Assembly: GCF_000404225.1 (NCBI RefSeq) | Contig: NC_021353.1 | Span: 744,001-808,000 of the forward strand | Direction of reading: 5' to 3' | DNA: 64,000 bases | Source: Candidatus Methanomassiliicoccus intestinalis Issoire-Mx1 | GTDB taxonomy: Archaea; Thermoplasmatota; Thermoplasmata; Methanomassiliicoccales; Methanomassiliicoccaceae | Shown: piece after piece, positions 9,557-18,333 of the stretch | Layout: every line of letters starts with the position of its first letter | Position numbering within the stretch: the first letter of the stretch is position 1 | The notes under the pieces: model-generated | The model's database searches: none | Told to the model about the DNA's origin: nothing | Seen by the model: the letters and a program-made list of their open reading frames with translations, nothing else | Made by a program: the position numbers and the translations under genes

Positions 9557-10495
9557 ATGGTGTCATCCTTTCGCCAGTACTGTTACTATGCTGGCTGGTT
9601 CTTTAAATCAAAATTAGGGAAAAAAAGACCGCTTGTCAATACAATGATCATCGGCTATAACTGCAACTTAAAATGCAAACATTGCTCTGTAATCGCTCAT
9701 AACAGTGAGATTGAAGGAGTTCACTCTCTCCCATATGATACAGCGATTCAGGAGATGAAGAACGAATTTGAGAATGGTGCCAGAATTATATTCTTCGAGG
9801 GCGGAGAGCCAACTATCTGGAGAGATGGGGACAAGACATTTCCAAGTCTAATCTCAGCGGCAAAGGATATTGGCTATTATGTGATTGGATATACTACAAA
9901 TGGAACCGGCAGGATATACGAAGACTGTGACGTCATCTCAGTAAGTCTGGATGGCCCAAAAGAAATTCACGATTCAATCAGGGGAGAAGGTGTTTTTGAT
10001 AAGATGATGGAGAACATCTCTAATCTGGATCATACCAACATCTTTGCTAACCTGGTGGTAATGGAACAAAATAAAAATCATATCCGCGAGACTTTAGAGA
10101 TTGTAAGGGATAATCCCAAGATCAGCGGGCTGATGATAAATTTTCTCACACCTCCTCCACATGAAATTGCCATTTCGTCTGAGGAACGGGCAGCTGTCAT
10201 AGAAGATCTCCTCAGATTCAAAAAAGAGGGTCTTCCAGTGTTGAATACTGAAAATGCATTGAAAGAGCTTCTGGTTGAAGATTATTCTGAAAAATGTCCT
10301 AAGTTTGTATCAGTCTTTACTATACCTGATGGTTCAAAATTCCACGGCTGTCCAGCAGAAGGAACAGACTCCTGTAAACACTGTGGATTTGATGCGGTTC
10401 GAGAATATCGTCTGATTTTAGATTTCAACATTGAAACGGTAATGAAAATGTCAAAACAGTTTGCCCTGACTAATAATAATTCGAAAAGAAGTTAA
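9557..10495 (+). CDS. Radical SAM enzyme of unknown substrate
   Basis: This 312-residue protein carries the radical SAM cluster motif CNLKCKHC (C-x3-C-x2-C) near residue 35, a GGEPT motif about 45 residues later, and a TTNG/SLDGP core typical of the MoaA/HpnH-like group. A C-terminal set of cysteines (KCPKF, GCPAEG, CKHC) could bind a second cluster as in SPASM-type proteins. The start ATG has an AAGGGAG site just upstream. Its partner is the GNAT gene ahead of it. Together they may modify a lipid, sugar or peptide; the substrate cannot be named. Confidence 0.8.
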   Translation: MVSSFRQYCYYAGWFFKSKLGKKRPLVNTMIIGYNCNLKCKHCSVIAHNSEIEGVHSLPYDTAIQEMKNEFENGARIIFFEGGEPTIWRDGDKTFPSLISAAKDIGYYVIGYTTNGTGRIYEDCDVISVSLDGPKEIHDSIRGEGVFDKMMENISNLDHTNIFANLVVMEQNKNHIRETLEIVRDNPKISGLMINFLTPPPHEIAISSEERAAVIEDLLRFKKEGLPVLNTENALKELLVEDYSEKCPKFVSVFTIPDGSKFHGCPAEGTDSCKHCGFDAVREYRLILDFNIETVMKMSKQFALTNNNSKRS

Positions 10496-10505
10496 ACTCT
10501 TTTCG
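10482..10505 (+). terminator. Hairpin over the stop codon of the radical SAM gene
   Basis: CGAAAAGA (10482-10489) pairs with TCTTTTCG (10498-10505) around the stop codon. No clean T-tract follows at once, only a pyrimidine-rich stretch further on. Confidence 0.4.
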
Positions 10506-10590
10506 AGTTTCATACGATTATTCTCAACATCTCTCTTTTCTTTTATTGCCTGCGGCTACCTTAAGGATTATTACCTACTACTGAATAATC

Positions 10591-11244
10591 ATGGTCATGG
10601 TAAAAGTAGCCCCATCCATACTTTCAGCAGACTTCAGCAGACTGGGAGACGAAATAAAGCGTTTGGAGCGAGAAGGCGCGGACTGGATTCACATCGATGT
10701 AATGGATGGTGTTTTTGTTCCGAACATAACCATCGGCCAGAGTGTCGTTAAAAGTCTGAGGCCTTTTACAGCTCTGCCATTTGATGTGCATTTAATGATT
10801 ACAAAACCCGAGCGGTATGTGAAAGAGTTCGCAGATGCTGGTGCAGATTACATAACATTCCATCAGGAAGCATGCGGCTGCATACCTTCTGTTTTAGATG
10901 ACATTCACTCATTCGGTAAAAAGGCTGGACTTTCTATAAACCCAGAAACTCCTTTCAATACAATAGAACCTTACATGGATAAAATCGATCTTCTTCTCAT
11001 AATGACTGTTCATCCTGGTTTTGGAGGTCAGGCATTTATGTCAGAGTGTCTGCCTAAGGTGGCTGAAGCCAGAAGGCTGGTTGATGAAAACGGTTACTGT
11101 ATGGAAATATCTGTCGATGGCGGCATAAATTACAACACTGGAAAAACCGCAGTCTCAACAGGAGCTTCAGTTTTAGCAGCTGGAAGTGCAATATTTAAAG
11201 CTCCGGATATGAAAATGGAGATTTCCAGATGGCATGATCTTTAA
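10591..11244 (+). CDS. rpe: Ribulose-phosphate 3-epimerase
   Basis: This 217-residue TIM-barrel enzyme interconverts ribulose 5-phosphate and xylulose 5-phosphate. The family motifs are intact: APSILSADF at the N-terminus, HIDVMDGVFVPN with the catalytic Asp, HLMI, TVHPGFGGQ with the phosphate loop, and SVDGGIN near the C-terminus. The second methionine (10597) is an equally good start. It is a single gene and probably serves pentose phosphate supply for nucleotides. Confidence 0.96.
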   Translation: MVMVKVAPSILSADFSRLGDEIKRLEREGADWIHIDVMDGVFVPNITIGQSVVKSLRPFTALPFDVHLMITKPERYVKEFADAGADYITFHQEACGCIPSVLDDIHSFGKKAGLSINPETPFNTIEPYMDKIDLLLIMTVHPGFGGQAFMSECLPKVAEARRLVDENGYCMEISVDGGINYNTGKTAVSTGASVLAAGSAIFKAPDMKMEISRWHDL

Positions 11245-11302
11245 ACTTGTGTGACTAAACTTTCCGTTATCGTTATATCGTTCACCATAATTACATGGGG
11301 CT

Positions 11303-12262
11303 ATGGAAACCATAGATAACAGCAATCACAGCATTGCATGGAAGGCTAAGGAAGTGCTGAGAATTGCATACACTCTGCCTTTTGTAATGGCATCTGTCGC
11401 AGGTGTTGCATTTGCCTTGACCATGTCTGATGAATGGCTGTTAGCGTTTCTCATTCCCCTGGATGTTTTCTTCCTTGCTCTGCTTGTGAACTTTTCAAAT
11501 GACTATTTCGATCATAAGAGTGGTGTAGACAAACTCAGATTCGAATGCTTGGATGATGAAAATTTCATGCAGCAGATGAAGGCTCTGACTGATGGAAAGG
11601 TTTACTGGGTTGGAAACTCTCTTGACCGCGGTATAATTACAGATAAACAAGGAAAAATGCTGATGATCGCAATCATCGGCTGTGCTGTGGTCATCTCTCT
11701 TCCAATTATCTATCTGTCTGGAATAATATCGCTGGTATTGGGTGCAATTGCACTTTTGTTATGTATTCTATACACTCTTCCGCCAGTCAATCTTGGAGCC
11801 AGAGGATTTGGGGAAACAGATGTACTGCTGTCTTTCTTTTGTATACCGTTCTTTTCATTTTTTGTGATAACAAATCAGTTTAATCTTACATTTTTCTTCA
11901 TATCGCTTGCAATCGGTTTCGGAGCCATGCTGATGCGTATAGCTGATGAGGTTCCAGGATATGATGCCCACATTGCAATGGGTGAAAAGAATCTGGTTGT
12001 AAGATTTGGCCTGCAGAATCTCCCTAAAATCGAATGGACTTTGATCTTCTTAGTCTACCTAATGATCGCAGCAGCCACAGTTACAGATCCTTATTTTATT
12101 CTTCTTTTCCTGTCGCTGCCTCTGCCACTTAAAGCTATGAATGAGCTCAAAATTAATGATGCTGTGAAGTACTGGCGGCCTTTGACAAAGTTCATGTTTA
12201 TGACAACCAGCATTGCTTTTCTTACGGTAGTTGTCTTGATAATCAAGACTTTAATTCTATAA
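11303..12262 (+). CDS. UbiA-family prenyltransferase
   Basis: This 319-residue membrane protein of about eight or nine helices shows both aspartate-rich motifs of the UbiA family: NDYFDHKSGVD near residue 70 and DEVPGYDAH near residue 215. These bind Mg2+ and the polyprenyl diphosphate. The layout resembles MenA/UbiA quinone prenyltransferases more than the ether-lipid enzyme, but the aromatic or lipid acceptor cannot be assigned. No quinone biosynthesis gene is adjacent. A strong terminator follows. Confidence 0.88.
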   Translation: METIDNSNHSIAWKAKEVLRIAYTLPFVMASVAGVAFALTMSDEWLLAFLIPLDVFFLALLVNFSNDYFDHKSGVDKLRFECLDDENFMQQMKALTDGKVYWVGNSLDRGIITDKQGKMLMIAIIGCAVVISLPIIYLSGIISLVLGAIALLLCILYTLPPVNLGARGFGETDVLLSFFCIPFFSFFVITNQFNLTFFFISLAIGFGAMLMRIADEVPGYDAHIAMGEKNLVVRFGLQNLPKIEWTLIFLVYLMIAAATVTDPYFILLFLSLPLPLKAMNELKINDAVKYWRPLTKFMFMTTSIAFLTVVVLIIKTLIL

Positions 12263-12270
12263 TCAGCTCT

Positions 12271-12312
12271 GATGCCGGGCAGATGCTCGGCGTCTAATTG
12301 CTTAATTTTTCA
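12271..12312 (+). terminator. GC-rich terminator after the UbiA gene
   Basis: GATGCCGGGC (12271-12280) pairs with GCTCGGCGTC (12285-12294) over a 4-nt loop, ten pairs including two G-T, and is followed by a T-rich stretch. Confidence 0.7.
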
Positions 12313-12371
12313 GCCTCGCAGAACGTTCATCGCAGTTTAAAACGCTTCTGAGGGGATATTTTACTGGCTTT

Positions 12372-12620
12372 ATGATCATAATAATCCACGAAAGTTATTT
12401 AGATTCTGACGGGAATGCGTTACCTATGTCTGAAGACACATGCGGGATTGAAGGATGTTCTGCACCTGCTGTTAAATCGTACTCCGCCAAAGTGTGTATC
12501 CAAGCAGGTCTTAAACCGGCCAATGACAAAGCAAAACGGGTGCACCTATGCAAAGAGCACAACAAAGAGCTGAAAAAAGCTACAAAAACAGACCGTCTTC
12601 TGGAATCTCTGGGAAGATGA
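12372..12620 (+). CDS. Small zinc-binding-like hypothetical protein
   Basis: This 82-residue protein has a CGIEGC pair near residue 23, a lone Cys near 41, and CKEH near residue 61, suggesting a small Zn site. The rest is basic. The first residues (MIIIIHESY) are unlike the remainder, and an internal ATG at 12426 is a possible alternative start. It lies 10 bases before RNase Z and is probably cotranscribed. I do not recognise a named family. Confidence 0.6.
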   Translation: MIIIIHESYLDSDGNALPMSEDTCGIEGCSAPAVKSYSAKVCIQAGLKPANDKAKRVHLCKEHNKELKKATKTDRLLESLGR

Positions 12621-12630
12621 TGATTCTACT

Positions 12631-13539
12631 ATGAATCTGACTTTTCTGGGTACTGGCGGAGGTCTCCCTTCACCTCAGAGAGGTGTAAGCGCAATAGCCC
12701 TTCAGTATGGAAGGGACATTCTCCTCTTTGACTGTGGAGAAGGAACCCAAAGACAATTTATGACTGCATCTTTATCATTTATGAAGATCAGCTCAATTTT
12801 CATAACTCATCTTCATGGAGACCATATTCTTGGAATACCTGGATTGATTCAATCAATGAATTTGTCTGGAAGAACAGAGCCGCTTTCCATTTTTGGGCCA
12901 TCCGGCACAGTTGACCTGATAAAATCATCTTTGTCTCTAGGATATTTTAATCCTGATTATGAAATCAAGGTTTGTGAGCTGAAACCAGGTGATTCAACAG
13001 AGGTTTCTGGTTTGACAGTTAAAGCAGTAGAGGCGGATCACACAATTCCTGCGATTTCGTTCATTGTTCAGGAGCCTCAGCGTGCAGGAAAATTTTCCAA
13101 GGCAGCAGCAAAAGAACTGGGGATACCAGAAGGACCTCTTTATGGCAAACTTCAGAGTGGAAAGAGCATAACGTTAAATGGTCGAACTATCGAATCTTCT
13201 ATGGTTATGGGTCCCCCGAGACGGGGAAGGAAACTGGCATACTCAGGAGATACGCGACCGACTGATCTGTTTGCAGAGGAGGCTAAATGCTGCGATGTTA
13301 TGATACATGAAGCCACTGTAATGGCAGATCTGGCAGACAAAGGTCTTGAGTTTGGACATTCATCAGCGGCAGCTGCAGCAGAGATTGCTAAAAAAGCAGA
13401 TGCGAAAAAACTAATCTTAACTCATTTTTCAAATCGGTATGAGAATTTAGAAGAGGTGGAATCAGAAGCTAGAGTCATTTTTCCCAATACAAATGCTGCA
13501 TATGATTTCTATACTTTCAAGATAGATTACTCAGAATGA
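12631..13539 (+). CDS. rnz: Ribonuclease Z (tRNA 3' endonuclease)
   Basis: This 302-residue metallo-beta-lactamase protein removes 3' trailers from tRNA precursors. The HLHGDH metal motif is at residues 60-65. The FDCGEGTQRQ segment that marks RNase Z lies at 33-42, and the downstream SGDTRPT and LTHFSNRY motifs are present. The length is that of the short RNase Z form. Both tRNA genes in this window encode CCA, so trailer removal here must spare CCA (inference). Confidence 0.96.
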   Translation: MNLTFLGTGGGLPSPQRGVSAIALQYGRDILLFDCGEGTQRQFMTASLSFMKISSIFITHLHGDHILGIPGLIQSMNLSGRTEPLSIFGPSGTVDLIKSSLSLGYFNPDYEIKVCELKPGDSTEVSGLTVKAVEADHTIPAISFIVQEPQRAGKFSKAAAKELGIPEGPLYGKLQSGKSITLNGRTIESSMVMGPPRRGRKLAYSGDTRPTDLFAEEAKCCDVMIHEATVMADLADKGLEFGHSSAAAAAEIAKKADAKKLILTHFSNRYENLEEVESEARVIFPNTNAAYDFYTFKIDYSE

Positions 13540-13622
13540 AATTTTTTCTCATCCATAAAGATCCTCATTTAGATTAATTTTCACCGGTAGTTCTATATTG
13601 CTCATTGCCATATTACTATTCA

Positions 13623-14207
13623 ATGAAACTAATAGAACGTCCGAAGTATGGACCGCTGCACCGTTTCACAGATTATCATGTATACAAGACCCTTTCCGTG
13701 CTTTCTGACGGTACCCGCAAGGGTAGAAAGCAGTTGGCAGACAAGGTAGGCGTTGGCGAAGGCAGCATGCGTACTATCGTAGAATGTATTCGCGAAAGGG
13801 GATATATCGACGTTAAACAAACCGGGATAAAGATCACTAAAAAAGGAAGTGAATTTTATAACGAGATTCCTCTACAGATCTATACCTTAGGTGAATCTGA
13901 TCTGGTACATGGCAGAAAAGGTGTTGCGGTACAGGTCAAAGGTGTTGAAGATAAGATCGGTTCTGGAATGGAGCAGCGTGACCGCGCAATGATCGCTGGT
14001 GCTGACGGGGCTACAACAGTACTTGTTAAAAATGGTAAGTTGCAGATCCCAGGCGGAATAGATCTGGAAGGCATTTATCCAGACACAGCTTCAACTTTAA
14101 GCAAACTTTTTGATTTAGAAAATGGAGACATAATCATTATCGGAACAGCTTCAGAATATGAACTGGCTGAAGAAGGCGCAGTTACTGCAGCTTTAGATCT
14201 GATTTAA
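13623..14207 (+). CDS. Winged-helix protein with DUF4443-type C-terminal domain
   Basis: The protein has about 194 residues from the ATG at 13623, preferred over a TTG at 13605 because a TATA-like TCTATATT lies near 13592. Residues about 1-75 form a winged helix-turn-helix (SDGTRKGRKQLADKVGVGEG, then an IRERGYIDV wing). The rest matches the archaeal DUF4443 domain, with repeated glycines around VQVKGVEDKIGSG and GADGATTVLV. The fold suggests a ligand-responsive DNA-binding regulator; its target is unknown. It follows RNase Z by 83 bases. Confidence 0.7.
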   Translation: MKLIERPKYGPLHRFTDYHVYKTLSVLSDGTRKGRKQLADKVGVGEGSMRTIVECIRERGYIDVKQTGIKITKKGSEFYNEIPLQIYTLGESDLVHGRKGVAVQVKGVEDKIGSGMEQRDRAMIAGADGATTVLVKNGKLQIPGGIDLEGIYPDTASTLSKLFDLENGDIIIIGTASEYELAEEGAVTAALDLI

Positions 14208-14218
14208 TTAAACTTCTT

Positions 14219-14261
14219 CCGTTTGCCAACATTCATGTTGCAACGGATAAAAACATTTTTT
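14219..14261 (+). terminator. Terminator after the DUF4443 gene
   Basis: An imperfect stem pairs CCGTT..CAACA with TGTTG..ACGG over TTCA (14219-14246), followed by a T run near 14256-14261. Confidence 0.5.
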
Positions 14262-14379
14262 ATTTGCATCTATGCAATTTGTTTGATGCTGTAGTTCCCC
14301 GTGTTATTTTTGTAAATTAAATTACAACAGGTTTTTTAAAAATATGAAAAAATTTGGAAGAAAAGGTTTGGAGTGATGT

Positions 14380-15993
14380 TTACCAGCACTCTAGCATTCC
14401 CGGAATAACCCTCTTAGCCATCTGGTCAAAAGTTTCAATTCCGGTGATTCTTGCAGCCACTTCGCTAAGAGAAGCGATATCATCGCGGGCAAGGCATTCC
14501 AGTTTGAATTTTCTAGAACCTGCCATGAGCTGTTTCAATCCCTCTCCAATGCGGTCAGTGAAGTACGTATGAAGACCGACTGCTCCCCATGGTATGTCGA
14601 CTCCTACCTTTTTGTCTGGATATCTTTTCTGAATTTGAGATGAGAGCATGAAGAACTTGTTAGGATCATCTCCATATCCGCTAGCGAATTGGGCAGGGAG
14701 TTTTCCAGTCTCTGCAAGTCTGGCAAAGTATTGAGATTTCATCACTGCAGTCAATGGAGATCTGGCCATTGCAATTGCTTTTACGATTGGACCGTCTCCC
14801 AGATTGCTCATTGCCATTGATTTGAACATCTGTGTTTCGTTAGTGAATCCGCCTGCGAAACAGATATCAGGAACGAATTTGCCTTTCTTTCTCATAATCT
14901 CAGCGCACATGAGCACCTGAGCTTCAAGATGAACAGTCGGTGTAGACATCTCATTCATCATTGGGACAGGGCTCATACCTGTACCTCCGCCTGCTCCGTC
15001 AAATGTCAGCATATCGATTTTAGCTTCTGAAGCGGCTTTCATGGTAAAGGCAACTACTTCTGGACGGTATGCACCGGTTTTCAAGAACACATATTTTGCA
15101 CCTTTCTCGCGGAGTTTTTCAACATCCTCTACAAAACTCTCATGGGCTGGGAATCCTACCCTGCTGTGCCTTTCGAATGTTTTTACAGCTCCTGCTTTGA
15201 ATGCTTCCTGGACCATTGGATCTTCAGGATCAGGCATCACGATGTATCCGCGTTTTTTGAGTTCGAGTGCGCGCTCTAAGGTAGTGAGACGAACTTCTCC
15301 TCCGATTGCTTTTGCACCCTGGCCCCATTTGCGTTCAATGATGTTGACCTCTAAACTGGATATTGCATATTCGTCAACGCCGCCACGCTGGTCTTCTACA
15401 TTTGTCTGGACGGCTATGTCTCCATGTTTTCCATCCCAGAGTTCACGGAAGTCTGCAATTCTGCTCATCATGTCTGGTGATTTTGATACTTTGCCATTGG
15501 TATAGATGGATTCTTTATCCATTCCGCAGACATTTTCACCTATTGTCTCAATTATTCCAGACATAGCTGCGCCCATTGCCATTCCTTTCCAGTTCCTTTT
15601 TGCTACATCTGTAGAACCTAAGCCTGCAATTACCAAAGGTACTTTGAGGTCGATTGGTTTTTTGGAATGAGTAGCAACTCTGGTTGTTATGTCAGAATTC
15701 TCAAAAAATGCCACATCTGGATTGGCTTCAATTCCTTGAGCACCCAATAACTCTGCAAGTATCTGAAAATGAGACCAGTCTATCATGTAGTTTTTATTGG
15801 AAGCAGCTGTGCTATGACCGAAATATTCATTGCTGGGATAAAGGACTTCTCTCCCTCTGAAAGCTGATTTACCTACTTCACATACAACATTACATTCTTC
15901 AATGCAGAGCGGACACATTCCTGAAATTGGACTGATGTCTTTCTCTCTGCATTTTGTACCTGTTGTAGATCGTGCATTTTCAATTGAAATCAC
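14380..15993 (-). CDS. Stand-alone FMN-binding glutamate-synthase-like protein
   Basis: This 537-residue protein matches the central FMN/Fe-S domain of glutamate synthase (GltB domain 2). Core motifs include DQRGGVDEYA, GGEVRLTTLERALELKKRG, and LTFDGAGGGTGMSPVP near residue 340, a flavin-phosphate and ammonia-channel region. The N-terminus adds four cysteines, C27, C30, C34 and C38, likely an iron-sulfur site. There is no glutamine amidotransferase domain and no GltD partner next to it. Archaeal proteins of this kind are annotated as glutamate synthase, but the true substrate of single-domain members is not settled. Confidence 0.85.
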   Translation of the reverse strand: MISIENARSTTGTKCREKDISPISGMCPLCIEECNVVCEVGKSAFRGREVLYPSNEYFGHSTAASNKNYMIDWSHFQILAELLGAQGIEANPDVAFFENSDITTRVATHSKKPIDLKVPLVIAGLGSTDVAKRNWKGMAMGAAMSGIIETIGENVCGMDKESIYTNGKVSKSPDMMSRIADFRELWDGKHGDIAVQTNVEDQRGGVDEYAISSLEVNIIERKWGQGAKAIGGEVRLTTLERALELKKRGYIVMPDPEDPMVQEAFKAGAVKTFERHSRVGFPAHESFVEDVEKLREKGAKYVFLKTGAYRPEVVAFTMKAASEAKIDMLTFDGAGGGTGMSPVPMMNEMSTPTVHLEAQVLMCAEIMRKKGKFVPDICFAGGFTNETQMFKSMAMSNLGDGPIVKAIAMARSPLTAVMKSQYFARLAETGKLPAQFASGYGDDPNKFFMLSSQIQKRYPDKKVGVDIPWGAVGLHTYFTDRIGEGLKQLMAGSRKFKLECLARDDIASLSEVAARITGIETFDQMAKRVIPGMLECW

Positions 15994-16378
15994 AAATACA
16001 CCTCTAATTCCGTAAAACGGATGAAGCGGTATTGTGATGTGGTAGTTAAGAATTTGCTATATAATCTTAATTGATATTGCTGATCATTTATCTAATATGT
16101 ATAAGATATTCACATCATTAATGCATATATTTGGTAATATCATGTATGCATGTCTATTAATGTCAAAATCACCTGAGCATATGCACATAAAATTTAATTA
16201 GATGAATATGACACACATCCGTGAAATTATGAACGAATAACCTACGAAATCATAAAATGATGAACGAATGTCGTATGTGAATACATCAGCATTCTAATTT
16301 ATTTAAGACGAAAATGTTATAATATTTATATTGAAGAAGGGTCTATACAATCTGTAAAACACATATGGATGTGTAACT
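15994..16378. promoter_or_regulatory. Long A/T-rich intergenic region with paired direct repeats
   Basis: This 385-base stretch between divergent genes has no convincing ORF. Its clearest structure is the 10-mer ATGAACGAAT at 16229-16238 and again at 16260-16269, 31 bp apart (three helical turns), inside a region with further near-repeats (GAAATTATG and GAAATCATA). A TATA-like TTATAATATTTATA lies near 16317-16330, upstream of the membrane protein at 16379. The repeats are plausible regulator sites for the rightward genes. Confidence 0.4.
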
Positions 16379-16669
16379 ATGGTTGAATATGACGAGTCTA
16401 AAAGTACTGGAACAATTATGGTAGAAACTGTAGCCAGCTTAATAACAGCCGCCTTTGCATTGGTGGCAGCTTTGGCTTGGAATGAAGCAATAAAAGCTTT
16501 GATTGCAAGAATCTTTGATACTTCAGACGATCTGATGGGAATGATGATATATGCAATTCTGGTAACGATTATTGCTGTTGTGGCTACAGTCTGGATTGGA
16601 AAAGTCTTGGTAAAATACCACAAACTGGACAATGAAAAGAGAAAGCATTCAAAAGATAAATCTGAATAA
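16379..16669 (+). CDS. DUF5654-family small membrane protein
   Basis: This 96-residue protein has two hydrophobic helices, about residues 17-45 (a segment containing ALAWNEAIKAL) and 55-80, and a basic C-terminal tail. The AWNEAIK motif between the helices is typical of the archaeal DUF5654 family, whose function is unknown. A hairpin separates it from the mechanosensitive channel gene, so a shared role is possible but not shown. Confidence 0.75.
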   Translation: MVEYDESKSTGTIMVETVASLITAAFALVAALAWNEAIKALIARIFDTSDDLMGMMIYAILVTIIAVVATVWIGKVLVKYHKLDNEKRKHSKDKSE

Positions 16670-16678
16670 ACAAGTTCT

Positions 16679-16701
16679 TCTTCAGGATCAATTCCTGAAG
16701 A
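16679..16701 (+). terminator. Hairpin between the DUF5654 gene and mscS
   Basis: TCTTCAGGA (16679-16687) and TCCTGAAGA (16693-16701) form a perfect 9-bp stem with a 5-nt loop. Its position supports starting the channel gene at 16737 instead of an upstream in-frame ATG. Confidence 0.6.
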
Positions 16702-16736
16702 GTAAACCTTTTAACCAATATGTTAGTACAGATCTG

Positions 16737-18284
16737 ATGAATGCTCGAGCTGCTTCTGCATTGTTATTGATATGCATCGCATCTCTGATTTTATTGCCTG
16801 CAGCTTCGGCTGATCCAGGTATCGGAGATTGGCAGCATAATGTAGATCTTGAAGCTGGGCAGAGTGCAGAATATACATGGACGATCTATAATCCAGATGA
16901 TACCTCTTATGCATTGGATGTCGTATCAACAGTCTCTGGGAACGATTCACACATCACAACTGCAGTAAACGGCAATCCTCATCAGATTCTAAAATCTAAA
17001 GACTCAGCGGATATCACAGTGACGTTGCATACTGACAGAGCAACTCCGACACAGACTGCAACACTCTCTGTAAGCTTCATTCTTACTGATATGGCGTCAG
17101 GTTCTGAAACAATCATCGATAAGGATGTGGTTGTAAACATCACTTCATTAATCTCATCTACTGGAAATAATATTTTGATCTGGGAAAACAACCTGCCCGC
17201 GCCTTTCAACACTGCAATCTGGACATTCATCTTTACAATACTGATCTGGATCGGCATATCCGCGGCGATAATCATTATTGTAGATCCAATACTCAAATAT
17301 GTATTTGGCAAGTCAAAATTGCAGGTAATCTCTAAGATTTATAAACTGGTTAAAAAACCGCTGTTTCTTACACTTATTGCGTATGCGCTGGTTAATTCTC
17401 TAACAATCCTCTCGGTTTCAATGGATACAATATTTAAAATAAATGATATTCTGACAGTATTATTCATTATATTCTATGCATGGGTGTCTTACCGCGTTTA
17501 CAATGATGTCATTATAGATTTTGCTCGTAAGCTGGCCAGCAAAACAGAAAATGAGCTGGATGATGCACTGGTTCCATTCATGCATACGCTGGGGTCAATT
17601 CTCATACCGCTTGTGGCATTCGTTATAATTCTTAATTACTTCAATATGAGTTTTACTGCAATTCTGGCTGGTCTTGGGATAGGCTCTATAGTGATAGGTC
17701 TTGCCGCACAGGATACGTTCAACAGTATATTTGCTGGAATCCAGATTATGATCGACAGGCCCTTTACTGTGGGAGACAGAATTATTCTGAGTACCGGGGA
17801 AGTATGTGATGTTGAAAAGATCGGAATCCGTTCTACAAGAGCATACAGTCCGGTCAATAATGAGATGGTTGTGATACCTAATGTTCTCTTATGCAGCAAT
17901 AAGGTTACAAACATGTCAAGGCCAGACGGGCACAGAGCTATTTCTGTCGAAGTTGGTGTATCCTACGGTACAGATCCGGAAAAAGTTGAAAAGATCCTTA
18001 TAGACATAGCCAAGCATCATCCGGATGTAGTGAATAACAATCCAGCTCAGGCTCCATACACAAGGCTTTCAGCCTTTGATGACAGTGCTATAACATTTGC
18101 TTTATGGGCGTATGTGGATAATTTCACAAAAGAAGGGAGAGTCAGATCTGAGCTGAGGGAAAGTATTAACCAGAAGTTCAATGAAGAAGGAATCGAAATT
18201 CCATTCCCGCAGACCGTTGTTACTTTCGCTAATTCTCCCGTGCAGTCTAAAAATGATAAGCAGTCCGACTTGAACAGTCTATAA
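16737..18284 (+). CDS. MscS-family mechanosensitive channel with extracytoplasmic N-domain
   Basis: From the ATG at 16737 the protein has 515 residues. It starts with a signal peptide (NARAASALLLICIASL, cleavage near AASA). An extracytoplasmic beta-domain of about 120 residues rich in Thr/Ser follows, then membrane helices, and then the MscS core with GLGIGSIVIGLAAQDTFNS (pore helix) and PFTVGDRI beta-domain motifs. An in-frame ATG at 16632 is rejected because it would overlap the previous gene and place 35 polar residues before the signal peptide. MscS channels release solutes on osmotic downshift; the secreted N-domain is an addition to the basic family. Confidence 0.9.
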   Translation: MNARAASALLLICIASLILLPAASADPGIGDWQHNVDLEAGQSAEYTWTIYNPDDTSYALDVVSTVSGNDSHITTAVNGNPHQILKSKDSADITVTLHTDRATPTQTATLSVSFILTDMASGSETIIDKDVVVNITSLISSTGNNILIWENNLPAPFNTAIWTFIFTILIWIGISAAIIIIVDPILKYVFGKSKLQVISKIYKLVKKPLFLTLIAYALVNSLTILSVSMDTIFKINDILTVLFIIFYAWVSYRVYNDVIIDFARKLASKTENELDDALVPFMHTLGSILIPLVAFVIILNYFNMSFTAILAGLGIGSIVIGLAAQDTFNSIFAGIQIMIDRPFTVGDRIILSTGEVCDVEKIGIRSTRAYSPVNNEMVVIPNVLLCSNKVTNMSRPDGHRAISVEVGVSYGTDPEKVEKILIDIAKHHPDVVNNNPAQAPYTRLSAFDDSAITFALWAYVDNFTKEGRVRSELRESINQKFNEEGIEIPFPQTVVTFANSPVQSKNDKQSDLNSL

Positions 18285-18333
18285 CTTGCAAAACAATTAA
18301 GATATCTTTAACACTGCACCGGTTGCGAAAACC

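Noticed and set aside
16632..16736. Longer mscS frame starting at an upstream ATG
   Set aside because: It overlaps the DUF5654 gene, runs through a terminator-like hairpin and puts 35 polar residues before a clear signal peptide.
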